The notes beneath the pieces are model-generated. The model did not search any database. It was not told where the DNA came from and saw only the letters and a list, made by a program, of their open reading frames with translations. The position numbers and the translations under genes were made by a program. Shown piece by piece: positions 1 to 8,714 of a DNA stretch of 64,000 nucleotides (position 1 is the stretch's first letter; every line of letters starts with the position of its first letter). The DNA is from Nonomuraea purpurea (GTDB lineage Bacteria > Actinomycetota > Actinomycetes > Streptosporangiales > Streptosporangiaceae): contig NZ_JBHSBI010000005.1 of NCBI RefSeq assembly GCF_042650645.1, positions 310,001-374,000 of the forward strand, written 5' to 3'.

Positions 1-952
1 TCACCACCCGCACCCACCCGGTCCCGTCGTCCACGTTGTACCGGATGCCGTTCTCCACCAGGTTGTGCACCAGTCGTTCGAGCAGCAGCGCGTCCCCGGT
101 CGTGGGGGCCTGCGCGGTCACTTCGTACACGGTGAGTTTGGCGTCCCGGGCGTCGGCGGCGGTCTGCTCGATGACGTGGGTCACGACGTCGGCGAGGTCG
201 ACGGGGGAACGGTCCGCGATCTCCTGTTCTGAGCGGGCCAGCAGGAGCAGGCCGGAGATGAGGCGTTCGTGGCGGGCGTTGATCTCCAGCAGGCTCTCGC
301 CGAGTTCCTTGACGTCGGCCGAGGCGGTACGGCGGTGCATGGCCAGCTCGACCAGCGCCCGGTTGAGCGTCAGCGGGGTACGCAGTTCGTGCGAGGCGTT
401 CGCCACGAACCGGCGCTGCCCGTCGAAGGAGTGGTCCAGCCGTTCGACCATGGTGTCGAAGGTGTCGGCGAGTTCTTTGACCTCGTCCTCTGGCCCGCGT
501 AGCGAGATCCGTTCGTGCAGTCCGCGCTCGGCCAGGGGTGCGGCGGCGATCCTGCGCGCGGTGTCCGTCACCAGGTGCAGCGGGGCCAGCACCCGGCCCG
601 CGACGACCCAGCCGAGCCCCACGGCCCCGCCGGCGACGGCGAGCAGCGCGATCGCGCCCTGGGTGAGCAGCGAGGTGACGGCGGCGCCGCGCAGCGCTTC
701 CTCCTGCCGCCGCAGCCATTCGACGGCCTCGGCGCCCTCCAGTCGGACGCCGTCCTTGAAGAAGAACAGCTGCTTGGTCGTGCCGGGTTCGGCGGTGAAG
801 CGGCTCTCGAAGGACTGGTTGAGCTGCTGGTTGAACAGCAGGTAGGTGACGCCGAGCAGGGTCAGTCCTGCCAGCAGGAAGAGGGCGCCGTACACGAGGG
901 TGAGGCGCAGCCGCAGGGTCGGCTGCGGACGGAACGGCCACGGCGCCCTCAT
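1..952 (-). CDS. Sensor histidine kinase (C-terminus beyond window edge)
   Basis: Membrane sensor kinase of the OmpR-partner class. About 317 residues are visible. Two transmembrane segments (about 15-40 and 93-118) flank a short extracytoplasmic loop, followed by a HAMP-like stretch, an H-box (NASHELRTPL, phospho-acceptor His188) and an N-box near residue 290 (LVHNLVENGIRYN). The G-boxes lie outside the window. The ATG overlaps the stop of the response regulator by 4 bases (ATGA), so the two are translationally coupled. Position opposite an ABC exporter operon suggests it senses an antimicrobial or envelope stress and controls that exporter; this is inference. Confidence 0.93.
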   Translation of the reverse strand, partial: MRAPWPFRPQPTLRLRLTLVYGALFLLAGLTLLGVTYLLFNQQLNQSFESRFTAEPGTTKQLFFFKDGVRLEGAEAVEWLRRQEEALRGAAVTSLLTQGAIALLAVAGGAVGLGWVVAGRVLAPLHLVTDTARRIAAAPLAERGLHERISLRGPEDEVKELADTFDTMVERLDHSFDGQRRFVANASHELRTPLTLNRALVELAMHRRTASADVKELGESLLEINARHERLISGLLLLARSEQEIADRSPVDLADVVTHVIEQTAADARDAKLTVYEVTAQAPTTGDALLLERLVHNLVENGIRYNVDDGTGWVRVV

Positions 953-1605
953 GAGATCCGGTACCCCACCCCCGGCACGGTCTCCACGACCGGCGGGTCG
1001 GCGAGCTTGCGGCGCAGTTTGAGAATGGTGAGACGCACCGCGCCGGTGAACGGGTCGGCGTGTTCGTCCCAGGCCTTTTCCAGGAGCTGTTCGGCCGAGA
1101 CGACGTTGCCGTTGGCCCGCATCAGCTCGGTCAGCACCGCGAATTCTTTCTTCGCCAGCGGGACGAATCGCCCGTTCCTGAACACTTCCCTGCGCGCCGG
1201 GTCGAGTGTGATCCCGGCCCGGCGCAGTATGGGCGGCACCGCGGGGCGTGAGCGCCGTCCCAGCGCGAGGACGCGGGCGGCCAGTTCGGGGAACGCGAAC
1301 GGTTTGGACAGGTAGTCGTCGGCCCCGAGGGACAGTCCGCTGACCCGGTCGTCGAGCTGGGCGGCGGCGGTGAGCATCAGCACCCGGGCGTCCGAGTGCG
1401 ACTCGACCAGTTCCCTGCAGACGTCGTCGCCGTGGACGCGCGGCAGGTCGCGGTCCAGGACGACCACGTCGTAGTCGTTGACCGCGATCCGCTCCAGCGC
1501 GGCCGCCCCGTCGTGCGCCAGATCGACCGCATGGGTCTCCTCGCGCAGCCATTCGGCAATCGCGTCGGCGAGCATGCGCTCGTCCTCAACCACCAGCACC
1601 CGCAT
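949..1605 (-). CDS. OmpR-family response regulator
   Basis: A 218-residue regulator with an N-terminal receiver (acidic pocket VEDER at 6-10, phospho-acceptor Asp51 in LDRDLP, conserved Lys in LSKPF) and a C-terminal winged helix (about 125-216, ending GVGYRIS). It is the first gene of the RR-kinase operon and its start lies 172 bp from the divergent lipoprotein-exporter operon, which is the natural candidate target. Length and domain order are normal for the family. Confidence 0.95.
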   Translation of the reverse strand: MRVLVVEDERMLADAIAEWLREETHAVDLAHDGAAALERIAVNDYDVVVLDRDLPRVHGDDVCRELVESHSDARVLMLTAAAQLDDRVSGLSLGADDYLSKPFAFPELAARVLALGRRSRPAVPPILRRAGITLDPARREVFRNGRFVPLAKKEFAVLTELMRANGNVVSAEQLLEKAWDEHADPFTGAVRLTILKLRRKLADPPVVETVPGVGYRIS

Positions 1606-1777
1606 GGCGTACCCCAGGCCCTTTCATCGACTTACAAGAGCCGAGTGTGACCTACACGGCATTTGGTGAAAATAAGCGGCCGCCTCGGAAGCGAGCCGCG
1701 GCTGGAAACGCTGAGGAAACACGGCGAGCTATTGCATCTCCTCTCGAACGGCATAGATCCGACGAAGGAGAAGTTTC

Positions 1778-2302
1778 ATGCGAGGACGAGTCCTCAGCGC
1801 GCTGATCACGGCGCCCATGGCGTTCACCCTGCTCCTGACCGGCTGCGGCTCGGACGACGGCGGCGGTTCTGACGTCGCCTCGGTGACGGGCGGCAACCAG
1901 GCGGCGGCCAGCGCGAAACCGAGCACGGACCCGCAGGAGAAGGGGCTCAAGTTCGCCCAGTGCATGCGCGAGAACGGCGTCGACGTCCCCGACCCGGAGC
2001 CGGGCAAGGGCGTGATGATGAAGTTCGACAAGAACACGCCCCAGGAGAAGGTGAAGGCGGCCCAGGAGGCGTGCAAGGAGTTCGCCCCGAGCGGTCAGAT
2101 GCAGGGCGGGGGCGACCCCAAGAGGACGGAGGCCCTGCGCAAGGTGGCGCAGTGCATGCGTGACAACGGGGTGGAGAAGTACCCGGACCCCGAGGGCAAC
2201 ATGATGCGGATCACCGGCGACGTCGGCCAGGACCCCGACTTCAAGTCGGCCCAGCAGAAGTGCCAGAAGGAGCTCGGCGAGGCCGGTATGGGAGGGCTTT
2301 GA
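1778..2302 (+). CDS. Secreted lipoprotein, exporter-associated
   Basis: A 174-residue lipoprotein. The signal peptide ends in the lipobox LLTGC (lipid-modified Cys23). The mature part is charged and contains two similar Cys-Met motifs (QCMRENGVDVPDPE and QCMRDNGVEKYPDPE), so the domain looks like an internal duplication. A good ribosome site (GGAGAAG) precedes the ATG. Its stop overlaps the next start (TGATG). Lipoproteins of this kind commonly precede HlyD/MacB-type exporter genes in actinomycetes. The function is unknown; an accessory role in efflux or ligand capture is inference. Confidence 0.85.
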   Translation: MRGRVLSALITAPMAFTLLLTGCGSDDGGGSDVASVTGGNQAAASAKPSTDPQEKGLKFAQCMRENGVDVPDPEPGKGVMMKFDKNTPQEKVKAAQEACKEFAPSGQMQGGGDPKRTEALRKVAQCMRDNGVEKYPDPEGNMMRITGDVGQDPDFKSAQQKCQKELGEAGMGGL

Positions 2303-3435
2303 TGGGCATGACCACCCTCGATGGAAAGGCGGAGCCGGACGCGACGCCTTCCAGGGTGCGCCGGCGTCGCGGCCGGGGCAAGGTGGTCGCCGGGATCGTG
2401 ACCGTGCTGGTCGGCGTGGGGGCCGGATTCGTGGCGGCCAACAGCGCCGGCCTGCTGGGGGGCGGCCCGGGCCCGACCGGCTCCGCCGCCCCCCTGCCCC
2501 CGGCCACGACCACCGTGAGCCGGCAGACGCTGAACGACACCCTGGACGCCGACGGCGAGCTCGGCTACGGCCCGGTGACGACGGCGGTGAGCAGGAAGCC
2601 GGGCACGATCACCTGGCTGCCCGACAGCGGCAGGGAGATCACCCGGGGCAAGTCGCTGTACCGGCTGGACAACGACCCGGTCGTGCTCTTGTACGGCGAC
2701 ACGCCCGCCTACCGCGACCTCAAGGTCGGCGTGGAGGGCAAGGACGTCGAGAGCCTGGAGCGCAACCTCAAGAAGCTCGGCTACGGCGGGTTCACCGTCG
2801 ACGACGAGTACACCTACGACACGGCCGAGGCCGTCATGGAGTGGCAGGAGGACCGTGGCCTGGAGGAGACCGGCGTGGTCGAGCTGGGCCGGGTCGTCTT
2901 CGCCCCCGGCAAGGTTCGGGTGGAGAGCCTGGAGGCCGAGGCGGGCCAGCCGGCCACGCCAGGCCAGCGGGTCCTGACCTACACGGGCACGTCCAAGGTG
3001 GTCACGGTGACGCTCGAGGCCGAGGACCAGCGGATGGCCAAGAAGGGCTCCAAGGTCGAGGTCACGCTGCCGGACGGCAAGGGCGTGCCGGGCAAGGTCA
3101 CCGAGGTCGCCACGGTCGTCGTGCCGGGCGAGGGGCAGAACGCCGACTCCGAGACCCGGGTGGAGGCGCTGGTCTCGATCGGGAACGCCAAGTCGGCCAG
3201 AGGGCTGGACAAGGCGGCGGTGGACGTGACGTTCACGGCCTCGCAGCGCAAGAACGTGTTGACCGTGCCGGTCGCGGCGCTCGTGGCGTTGCAGGAGGGC
3301 GGGTTCGGGTTGGAGGCCATAGAAGGCGGTAAATCACGATATGTCGCCGTCAAGACTGGATTGTTTGCCGGAGGCCGCGTCGAGGTCACCGGCGACGGGC
3401 TCACCGAGGGCATGACCGTGGGGATGCCGAAATGA
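2302..3435 (+). CDS. HlyD/MacA-like efflux adaptor with peptidoglycan-binding domain
   Basis: A membrane-anchored adaptor of about 377 residues. An N-terminal transmembrane segment (GIVTVLVGVGAGFVAANSAGLL) is followed by a barrel-like segment, a peptidoglycan-binding-1-like module (VESLERNLKKLGYGGF) and C-terminal beta-barrel segments. The ATG at 2302 is chosen because it overlaps the lipoprotein stop and has GGGAGGG just upstream; a second ATG at 2308 is possible. The gene ends in an ATGA overlap with the ATPase gene. It probably links the MacB-type transporter to the wall. Confidence 0.85.
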   Translation: MGMTTLDGKAEPDATPSRVRRRRGRGKVVAGIVTVLVGVGAGFVAANSAGLLGGGPGPTGSAAPLPPATTTVSRQTLNDTLDADGELGYGPVTTAVSRKPGTITWLPDSGREITRGKSLYRLDNDPVVLLYGDTPAYRDLKVGVEGKDVESLERNLKKLGYGGFTVDDEYTYDTAEAVMEWQEDRGLEETGVVELGRVVFAPGKVRVESLEAEAGQPATPGQRVLTYTGTSKVVTVTLEAEDQRMAKKGSKVEVTLPDGKGVPGKVTEVATVVVPGEGQNADSETRVEALVSIGNAKSARGLDKAAVDVTFTASQRKNVLTVPVAALVALQEGGFGLEAIEGGKSRYVAVKTGLFAGGRVEVTGDGLTEGMTVGMPK

Positions 3436-4145
3436 CGTACCCCATGATCGAGCTGTCGGACGTGTCCAGGACGTACCCCGGCGGGGTCGCGGCGCTGAAG
3501 TCGGTGTCGCTGCGCATCCGGCACGGCGAACTCGTCGCCATCGTCGGCCCCTCCGGCTCGGGGAAGTCCACGATGCTCAATGTCGTCGGCACCCTCGACC
3601 GTCCGACCTCCGGGACCATCCACATCGACGGGTACGACGTCTCGAAGCTGTCCGACGGGCAGCTCTCGGCGCTGCGGGCCACCACGATCGGCTTCGTCTT
3701 CCAGTCCTTCCACCTGGCCGCCAAGGTGCCCGCGCTGGACAACGTGGCGGACGGCCTCGTCTACACCGGCATGAGCAGGGCGGAGCGCCGCCGCCGCGCG
3801 GCGGCGGCACTCGAACGGGTGGGGCTCGGGCACCGCATGGACCACGAGCCGCACGAGCTGTCCGGCGGCGAACGCCAGCGGGTGGCCATCGCCAGGGCCG
3901 TGGCGGGCGACCCGCCGCTGCTGCTGGCCGACGAACCGACCGGGGCGCTGGACTCGGTGTCGGGGACGGGGGTGATGGAGTTGCTGCACGAACTGAACGC
4001 CGGCGGCACCACGATCGTGATCATCACGCACGACCGTGAGATCGCGGCCAGCCTGCCCAGGCAGGTGAGCATGCGCGACGGCCAGATGATCTCCGACTCG
4101 GCCGCCTCCGCCGAGCCGCTGGCGGAATCCGGGGTGGCGTGGTGA
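3432..4145 (+). CDS. MacB/LolD-type ABC transporter ATPase
   Basis: A 237-residue ABC ATPase. It has Walker A GPSGSGKST (39-47), a Q-loop (FVFQSFHLAAKVP), the signature LSGGERQRVAIARA, Walker B LLLADEPTG and a switch His (IITHD). This subfamily energises FtsX-like permeases that export peptides, antibiotics or lipoproteins. It is coupled to both neighbours by short overlaps in the lipoprotein-adaptor-ATPase-permease operon. Confidence 0.95.
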   Translation: MTYPMIELSDVSRTYPGGVAALKSVSLRIRHGELVAIVGPSGSGKSTMLNVVGTLDRPTSGTIHIDGYDVSKLSDGQLSALRATTIGFVFQSFHLAAKVPALDNVADGLVYTGMSRAERRRRAAAALERVGLGHRMDHEPHELSGGERQRVAIARAVAGDPPLLLADEPTGALDSVSGTGVMELLHELNAGGTTIVIITHDREIAASLPRQVSMRDGQMISDSAASAEPLAESGVAW

Positions 4146-5362
4146 CCGTCATCGACCTGCCGCGCCCGAAGTTGTCCCCGGCCAGGATGCGTCTGGGCGA
4201 CGTGATGCGGGTCGGCGCGGTCGGCCTGCGTACGCGGCCGCTGCGGGCGTTCCTGTCGGCGCTCGGCATCGCCATCGGCATCGCCGCCATGGTCGGCGTG
4301 GTCGGGCTGTCGTCGTCCTCGGGGGCACAGCTCGACCGCCAGCTCTCCGCGCTCGGCACCAACCTGCTCACCGTCTCCTCCGGCACCACGCTCATGGGCG
4401 AGGCGGCCCAGATGCCGACGGACGCCGAGGCGATGATCGAGCGAATCGGCCCCGTCGAGGCGGTCTCGTCGATCGGGAAGGTGCCGGAGGCCAAGGTCTA
4501 CCGCTCGGAGCAGATCCCCGAAGCCCAGACCGGCGGCATCAACACCTACGCCGCCCGCCTCGATCTGCCCGCCACCGTCGGGGCGACCGTGCGCAGCGGA
4601 ACCTGGCTGAACGGCGCCACCGAACGCTACCCGGCCGCCGTGCTCGGCTCCGCCGCCGCCCAGCGGCTCGGCGTCGGCTCGGTGAGCGCCGACACGCAGG
4701 TCGTCGTCGGCGGCAGCCGGTTCTCGGTGGTCGGCGTGCTCAACCCGGTCGCCCTGGCCACCGACCTGGACAGCGGCGTGCTCGTCGGCTGGCCGGTCGC
4801 GGAGGAGCGGCTGAACTTCGACGGGCATCCGACCACGCTCTACACCCGCGCGGAGGAGGCCAAGCTGGAGTCGGTACGCCAGGTGCTGGCGGGCACGGCC
4901 AACCCCGAGGCGCCCAACGAGGTGGACGTCTCCCGCCCGTCGGACGCGCTGGCGGCCAAGCAGGCGACCAGCCAGGCGTTCGCGAACCTGCTGCTGGGCG
5001 TCGGCGCGGTGGCCCTGCTCGTCGGCGGGGTCGGGGTGGCCAACACCATGGTCATCTCGGTGCTCGAACGCCGCGCGGAGATCGGCCTGCGCCGCTCGCT
5101 CGGGGCGACCAGGGGGCAGATCCGCACCCAGTTCCTGGCCGAGTCCCTGTTGCTGTCCGCGATGGGCGGGGGCGGCGGGGTCCTGCTCGGGACGGGGGTG
5201 ACGATGGGGTACGCGTTCTACAGCGGCTGGCCGTCGGTCGTACCGGCCTGGGCCACCGGCGGCGGACTCGTGGCGACGCTGCTCATCGGGGCGGTGGCGG
5301 GCCTGTATCCGGCCATCCGCGCCTCCCGCCTCTCGCCGACCGAGGCGCTGGCCACGCCGTGA
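4142..5362 (+). CDS. MacB-type ABC transporter permease (FtsX family)
   Basis: A permease of about 406 residues. One N-terminal membrane segment (PLRAFLSALGIAIGIAAMVGVVGL) precedes a large extracellular MacB core domain. A C-terminal FtsX bundle of three helices follows, with the family motif ERRAEIGLRRSLGATRGQI. GTG codons occur at 4139 and 4142; 4142 gives the usual GTGA overlap with the ATPase stop and is preferred. The substrate is unknown. Confidence 0.92.
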   Translation: MTVIDLPRPKLSPARMRLGDVMRVGAVGLRTRPLRAFLSALGIAIGIAAMVGVVGLSSSSGAQLDRQLSALGTNLLTVSSGTTLMGEAAQMPTDAEAMIERIGPVEAVSSIGKVPEAKVYRSEQIPEAQTGGINTYAARLDLPATVGATVRSGTWLNGATERYPAAVLGSAAAQRLGVGSVSADTQVVVGGSRFSVVGVLNPVALATDLDSGVLVGWPVAEERLNFDGHPTTLYTRAEEAKLESVRQVLAGTANPEAPNEVDVSRPSDALAAKQATSQAFANLLLGVGAVALLVGGVGVANTMVISVLERRAEIGLRRSLGATRGQIRTQFLAESLLLSAMGGGGGVLLGTGVTMGYAFYSGWPSVVPAWATGGGLVATLLIGAVAGLYPAIRASRLSPTEALATP

Positions 5363-5363
5363 C

Positions 5364-5786
5364 CTACCCGGTCGCGTAGCAGGTCGTCTTGCCGACGATC
5401 CGCACGCCGGGCTGCTCGCCGACGAGCACGGTCAGCTCGAACGTCAGCAGCGTCTCCGGATGCCGCAGTACCGACACGTCCTGGTCCTCGCGGAAATCCA
5501 GGTCATCGACCACCTCGGCGTACCCCAGGGCGTGCAGCCTGGCCAGCAGGCTCGCCGAGGCGTCGCTTTCGGCCCGCAGCAGCGCGCGAACCTGGCCGGG
5601 CACGCACGAACCGTCCTCGACCGTCTCGACGGTCGCGAGCCCGGCCGCGCCGAGCAGGTCGTCGGCGTCGCTGCTGAGCTGTTCGACGGCGGCCTCGATC
5701 GTCGGCGGCTCGGCCGCCTCGCTGCAGGCCGTCATCACCGCGGCGCACAAGAGCACCATGGAGAAGGCGTGACGGCGGGCGCACAC
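5364..5786 (-). CDS. Small putative lipoprotein
   Basis: About 140 residues from a GTG start, with a short signal (FSMVLLCAAVMTAC) ending in a lipobox and Cys21. The mature part is acidic and carries two further cysteines (SCVPGQ and TTCYATG) that could form a disulfide. The family is not recognised. It converges on the exporter permease with one base between the stops. An ATG at 5759 would leave a signal that is too short, so the GTG was chosen, although its ribosome site is weak. Confidence 0.6.
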   Translation of the reverse strand: MCARRHAFSMVLLCAAVMTACSEAAEPPTIEAAVEQLSSDADDLLGAAGLATVETVEDGSCVPGQVRALLRAESDASASLLARLHALGYAEVVDDLDFREDQDVSVLRHPETLLTFELTVLVGEQPGVRIVGKTTCYATG

Positions 5787-5938
5787 GTTCGGACCATATC
5801 CGAGATCATCCGGCTCTACCGGTTGAATCCCGCAACGGCCGGCTCGCCGGCGCGAACACCGTCCCCTCAAGCCGAGCGGCGGCCCTTCACCACCTCTCCC
5901 GCCGCCCCACGGGCAGTGTCGGCCGCGAGGCGGCCGGG

Positions 5939-6571
5939 TCAGTTTTCGATGAGGTCGGCCGTCAGCGTTCGGTGCACCCACTCCTCCCACTGGTGCGGCG
6001 ACCAGCCCCGCTCCTCGACGAACAGGAGGTAGGTCTCCGGGCTCAGCAGCCCGAACAGCACGTCGGCCGCGAACTCGACTGAGACCCCCGGCCGCGCCCC
6101 CGGTTTGCCCATGAGCGACTCGGCCGCGGACCGCTGCACCGTGTAGCGGGGATCGACGCCGCTGGGCCACAGCGCGGCCACCTCAGGATCGGTCGCCACG
6201 GCCGTGTCCAGCACTTTCACGATGCGCGCGACCCTGCCGAGCACGGCGGTCGTGCCGCTCACGTGCGCCCGCAGGTGGTCGCGCGCGCTCTCCGTCGCCA
6301 TGGCGGCCACGAACCACGGCCTGTCCATGGTCGCCACCGGCTCGTCGTCGCCGGCGATCGTGACGTCCACCAGCTCTTTCAACAGCGTGCGCTTGTTGCC
6401 GAAGACGAAGTAGATCGTCTGTACGGCCACGCCCGCCTGCGCGGCGACGTCCTGCAGATTCGTGGCGCCGTAGCCGTCGCGGACGAACAGTTCTCCGGCC
6501 GCCCGCAGGATTCGCGCCCGGGTTTCCTGGGCTTTCTGCGTGCGTTTGCTGACCCTCTTGACATCGCTCAT
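5939..6571 (-). CDS. TetR-family repressor
   Basis: A 210-residue TetR regulator. The N-terminal helix-turn-helix includes RARILRAAGELFVRDGYGATNLQDVAAQAGV followed by the YxxFGNK turn; the C-terminal part is a variable ligand-binding domain. It is divergent from a small monooxygenase-like gene across a 57-bp interval full of repeats, so it probably represses itself and that neighbour. Confidence 0.92.
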   Translation of the reverse strand: MSDVKRVSKRTQKAQETRARILRAAGELFVRDGYGATNLQDVAAQAGVAVQTIYFVFGNKRTLLKELVDVTIAGDDEPVATMDRPWFVAAMATESARDHLRAHVSGTTAVLGRVARIVKVLDTAVATDPEVAALWPSGVDPRYTVQRSAAESLMGKPGARPGVSVEFAADVLFGLLSPETYLLFVEERGWSPHQWEEWVHRTLTADLIEN

Positions 6572-6573
6572 CG

Positions 6574-6629
6574 CTGTAGTTTAACTCTAGTCACATTAGC
6601 TAGAAGTCAACTCTAGAGAAGGACTACAG
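6574..6629 (+). promoter_or_regulatory. Divergent operator/promoter region of TetR and ABM gene
   Basis: A 7-bp inverted repeat (CTGTAGT at 6574-6580, ACTACAG at 6623-6629) encloses two direct copies of AACTCTAG (6583-6590 and 6609-6616, 26 bp apart). A further partial copy in the opposite sense (CTAGAAGT) starts near 6600. The interval separates the two start codons, as expected for a TetR-controlled divergent promoter. Binding by the adjacent repressor is inference. Confidence 0.6.
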
Positions 6630-6922
6630 TGGCGATCCTCCGCATGACCCGCTTCACCGCCGACCCCGCCGACGCCGACCAGGTCATCGCCCGGCGCAAC
6701 GACCTGATCACGGCCGTCAGAGCCGCCTACCCCGGGCTCACCGAGACCCGGCTCGCCAGGATCGACGAGCACACCTGGGTGGACTCCTGGCGCTGGGAGT
6801 CGCCCGCCACCATGGAGGCCGCGCTTGCGGGCGCGCCTTCACTGCCGCAGGCGGAGGCCGCTTTCTCGATCCTGAAGGGCCATCCCACGGCCGAGCAGGG
6901 CGAGATCGTCGACGAACGCTGA
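6629..6922 (+). CDS. Antibiotic biosynthesis monooxygenase-like (ABM) protein
   Basis: A 97-residue protein with the ferredoxin-like ABM fold pattern: beta strand ILRMTRFTA, a helix with DADQVIARRNDLITAVRAAYPG, and a strand with WVDSWRWES. Family members include small cofactor-free oxygenases and heme-degrading proteins, but many have no known substrate. The GTG start is preceded by GAGAAGGA. It is probably controlled by the divergent TetR. A strong hairpin follows the stop. Confidence 0.8.
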   Translation: MAILRMTRFTADPADADQVIARRNDLITAVRAAYPGLTETRLARIDEHTWVDSWRWESPATMEAALAGAPSLPQAEAAFSILKGHPTAEQGEIVDER

Positions 6923-6927
6923 CAAAC

Positions 6928-6954
6928 GGGGCCCATCCTTTGGCGATGGGCCCC
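6928..6954. terminator. Bidirectional terminator hairpin
   Basis: Perfect 10-bp stem GGGGCCCATC / GATGGGCCCC with a 7-base loop, placed between the stop of the ABM gene and the convergent MreB-like gene. There is no clear U-tract, as is usual in high-GC actinobacteria. Confidence 0.85.
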
Positions 6955-6997
6955 ACCACGCGCCGGCCGCTGGGCTTCACAACCGGCCCAGGGCCCG

Positions 6998-7984
6998 TCA
7001 CCGGTCCCTGAGTTTCGCGATCAGCCCCAGGTTCTCCGCGCAGCGGCCCAGCCCCAGCGCCACCGACTCCAGCGGCCGTTCGGCCCGCCGTACCGGCATG
7101 GACAGGGCGGCTCGCAGCCGCCGGCCGAGCCCGCGCAGCAGCGCGCCGCCCCCCACCAGCACCGCGCCCCGCTCCCCGAGGTCTCCGACCAGTTCGGGCG
7201 GGCAGCGTTCGACCGTGTCCACCGCCGCCCTGACGATGGCCTCCACCGGCTGCTTGGTCGCCTCGTAGATCTCCTGTACGGCCAGCGTCACCGAGCGCTC
7301 GCGTCCGGTGTCGGGGTCGCGCCCGCACACCACCACCTGCCGGTGCAGCGGCTTCCAATCGGTGCCCGCACGCCGTTTGGCCGCCTCCGCCTCGCGTTCG
7401 TCGAGCAGGACCCCGTGCTGGCGTTCGACCATGCGCACGATCGACCGGTTGACCGCCCGGCCCCCGCTGAGAACCGTGGTCGAGGCCACCACGGCCCCGT
7501 GGGAGAGCACGGCGACTCTGGCGGAGTCGTGCCCGATGTCGATCACCATGCGCCCGGCGCAGTCCTTGACCGGCAGGCCCGCGCCGAGCGCCGCCGCCAG
7601 TGCGTGCGGGACCAGCAGGATCCCCCTGACCTCCGCCTCGAACGCGACGTCGCGCAGCGCCGCCCGTTCGAGCTGTGTCGCGTTCTCCGGCAGCGCCATC
7701 ACCACGCGCGGCCTGAAGAACGGCCGCCGGTGCACCTTGCGCAGGAAGTGCCTGATCATGCGCCTGGCCAGTTCGCCGTCGACCGGCAGGCCGCCGCTGA
7801 CGGGCCAGAACGTCTCGCCGCCCGCGTCGTCGGCCGTGTCGGCGCCGTACCCGATGATCTTGCCCGTCAGGCTGTCCCGCATGACGGCCGAGGGCTCGTC
7901 GAGCACGATGCCCTTGCCCTTGGCGTAGATCCGGGTGCTCACCGCGCCTAGGTCCACGGCCAGGTCGCGGCCCAGAAGACTCAT
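6998..7984 (-). CDS. MreB/Mbl-like actin-fold protein
   Basis: A 328-residue bacterial actin homologue. It shows phosphate-1 (LAVDLGAVSTRIYAKGKGIVLDEPS), phosphate-2 (MVIDIGHDSARVAV) and adenosine (AVLVGGGALLRGL) motifs in the usual order. MreB normally forms filaments that guide wall synthesis. This copy stands alone, without mreC/mreD/rodA neighbours, and several usually invariant positions are changed (VDLGAVSTR where canonical MreB has a DLGTANT-type motif). It may therefore be a specialised paralogue, for example in sporulation or wall stress. Confidence 0.88.
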   Translation of the reverse strand: MSLLGRDLAVDLGAVSTRIYAKGKGIVLDEPSAVMRDSLTGKIIGYGADTADDAGGETFWPVSGGLPVDGELARRMIRHFLRKVHRRPFFRPRVVMALPENATQLERAALRDVAFEAEVRGILLVPHALAAALGAGLPVKDCAGRMVIDIGHDSARVAVLSHGAVVASTTVLSGGRAVNRSIVRMVERQHGVLLDEREAEAAKRRAGTDWKPLHRQVVVCGRDPDTGRERSVTLAVQEIYEATKQPVEAIVRAAVDTVERCPPELVGDLGERGAVLVGGGALLRGLGRRLRAALSMPVRRAERPLESVALGLGRCAENLGLIAKLRDR

Positions 7985-8113
7985 GTCTGGATCGGGGGCT
8001 CGAACATCATGTATGTCCTATTTCCGACCTTTCCCCAACACAACACCAGGAACGGCGCGGATCCCCTTTACCCGAGTATCGTCGGGTTTCCGATAATCTT
8101 GGAGGCTCACCTC

Positions 8114-8606
8114 GTGCTCGACTACGACCTGGAGGCGGCCCACTACGACGAGACCCGCGGTGGGTTGCCCCGCGCAGAGTCCGCCGCCGGGGCCGTGTGC
8201 GAGCTCGTCCCCGCCGGGGGCACGCTGCTCGACATCGCCTGCGGCACCGGGCTCGTGAGCCGGGAGCTGGCCGGGCGGGGCCTGCGGGTGCTCGGCGTGG
8301 ACGCCTCCCAGGGGATGGCGCGGATCGCCGCCGGCCGGGTGGACGTGGTCCTGGGCGACGGCCGGGCGCTGCCCGTCCGCGACGGCGCGTTCGACGCCGT
8401 AGCCGTGATCTGGCTGCTGCACCTGCTGGACGACGCCCGCCCGGTGATCGCCGAGGCCGCCCGCGTGTTGCGGCCCGGGGGAGTGTTCGTCACGACGGTC
8501 GACAAGCGGGCCGCGCATGAGCGGCGAGACCACGTTCGTCGGGCACGGCCAGGGACGCTCGGGGCCCGACCCGACCTTCCGCCTGCTGGCCTTCACCCGG
8601 CTCTGA
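8114..8606 (+). pseudogene. Decayed class I SAM-dependent methyltransferase
   Basis: From the GTG at 8114 (GGAGG 11 bp upstream) the reading frame gives a good methyltransferase N-terminus: LLDIACGTGLVSREL (SAM motif I), GVDASQGMARIA, LPVRDGAFDAV and LRPGGVFVTTVDKRAAHE. The expected continuation (FVGHGQGRSGPDP, then FRLLAFTRL and stop at 8604) appears in another frame from about 8518. In family members these segments are usually separated by longer stretches, so both a frameshift and internal deletions are likely. The frame left open runs to 8647 with composition unlike a protein. Confidence 0.65.
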
Positions 8607-8714
8607 GCCCGGCCAGAGCGATGCCTGGTAGGCGTGCCGCGTCTTGAGGCCGGTTTCGCGTCATAAGCGGCTCCATGCGAAGCTGTAGAGGTCCCAACAC
8701 CACGGAGGTCCTCA

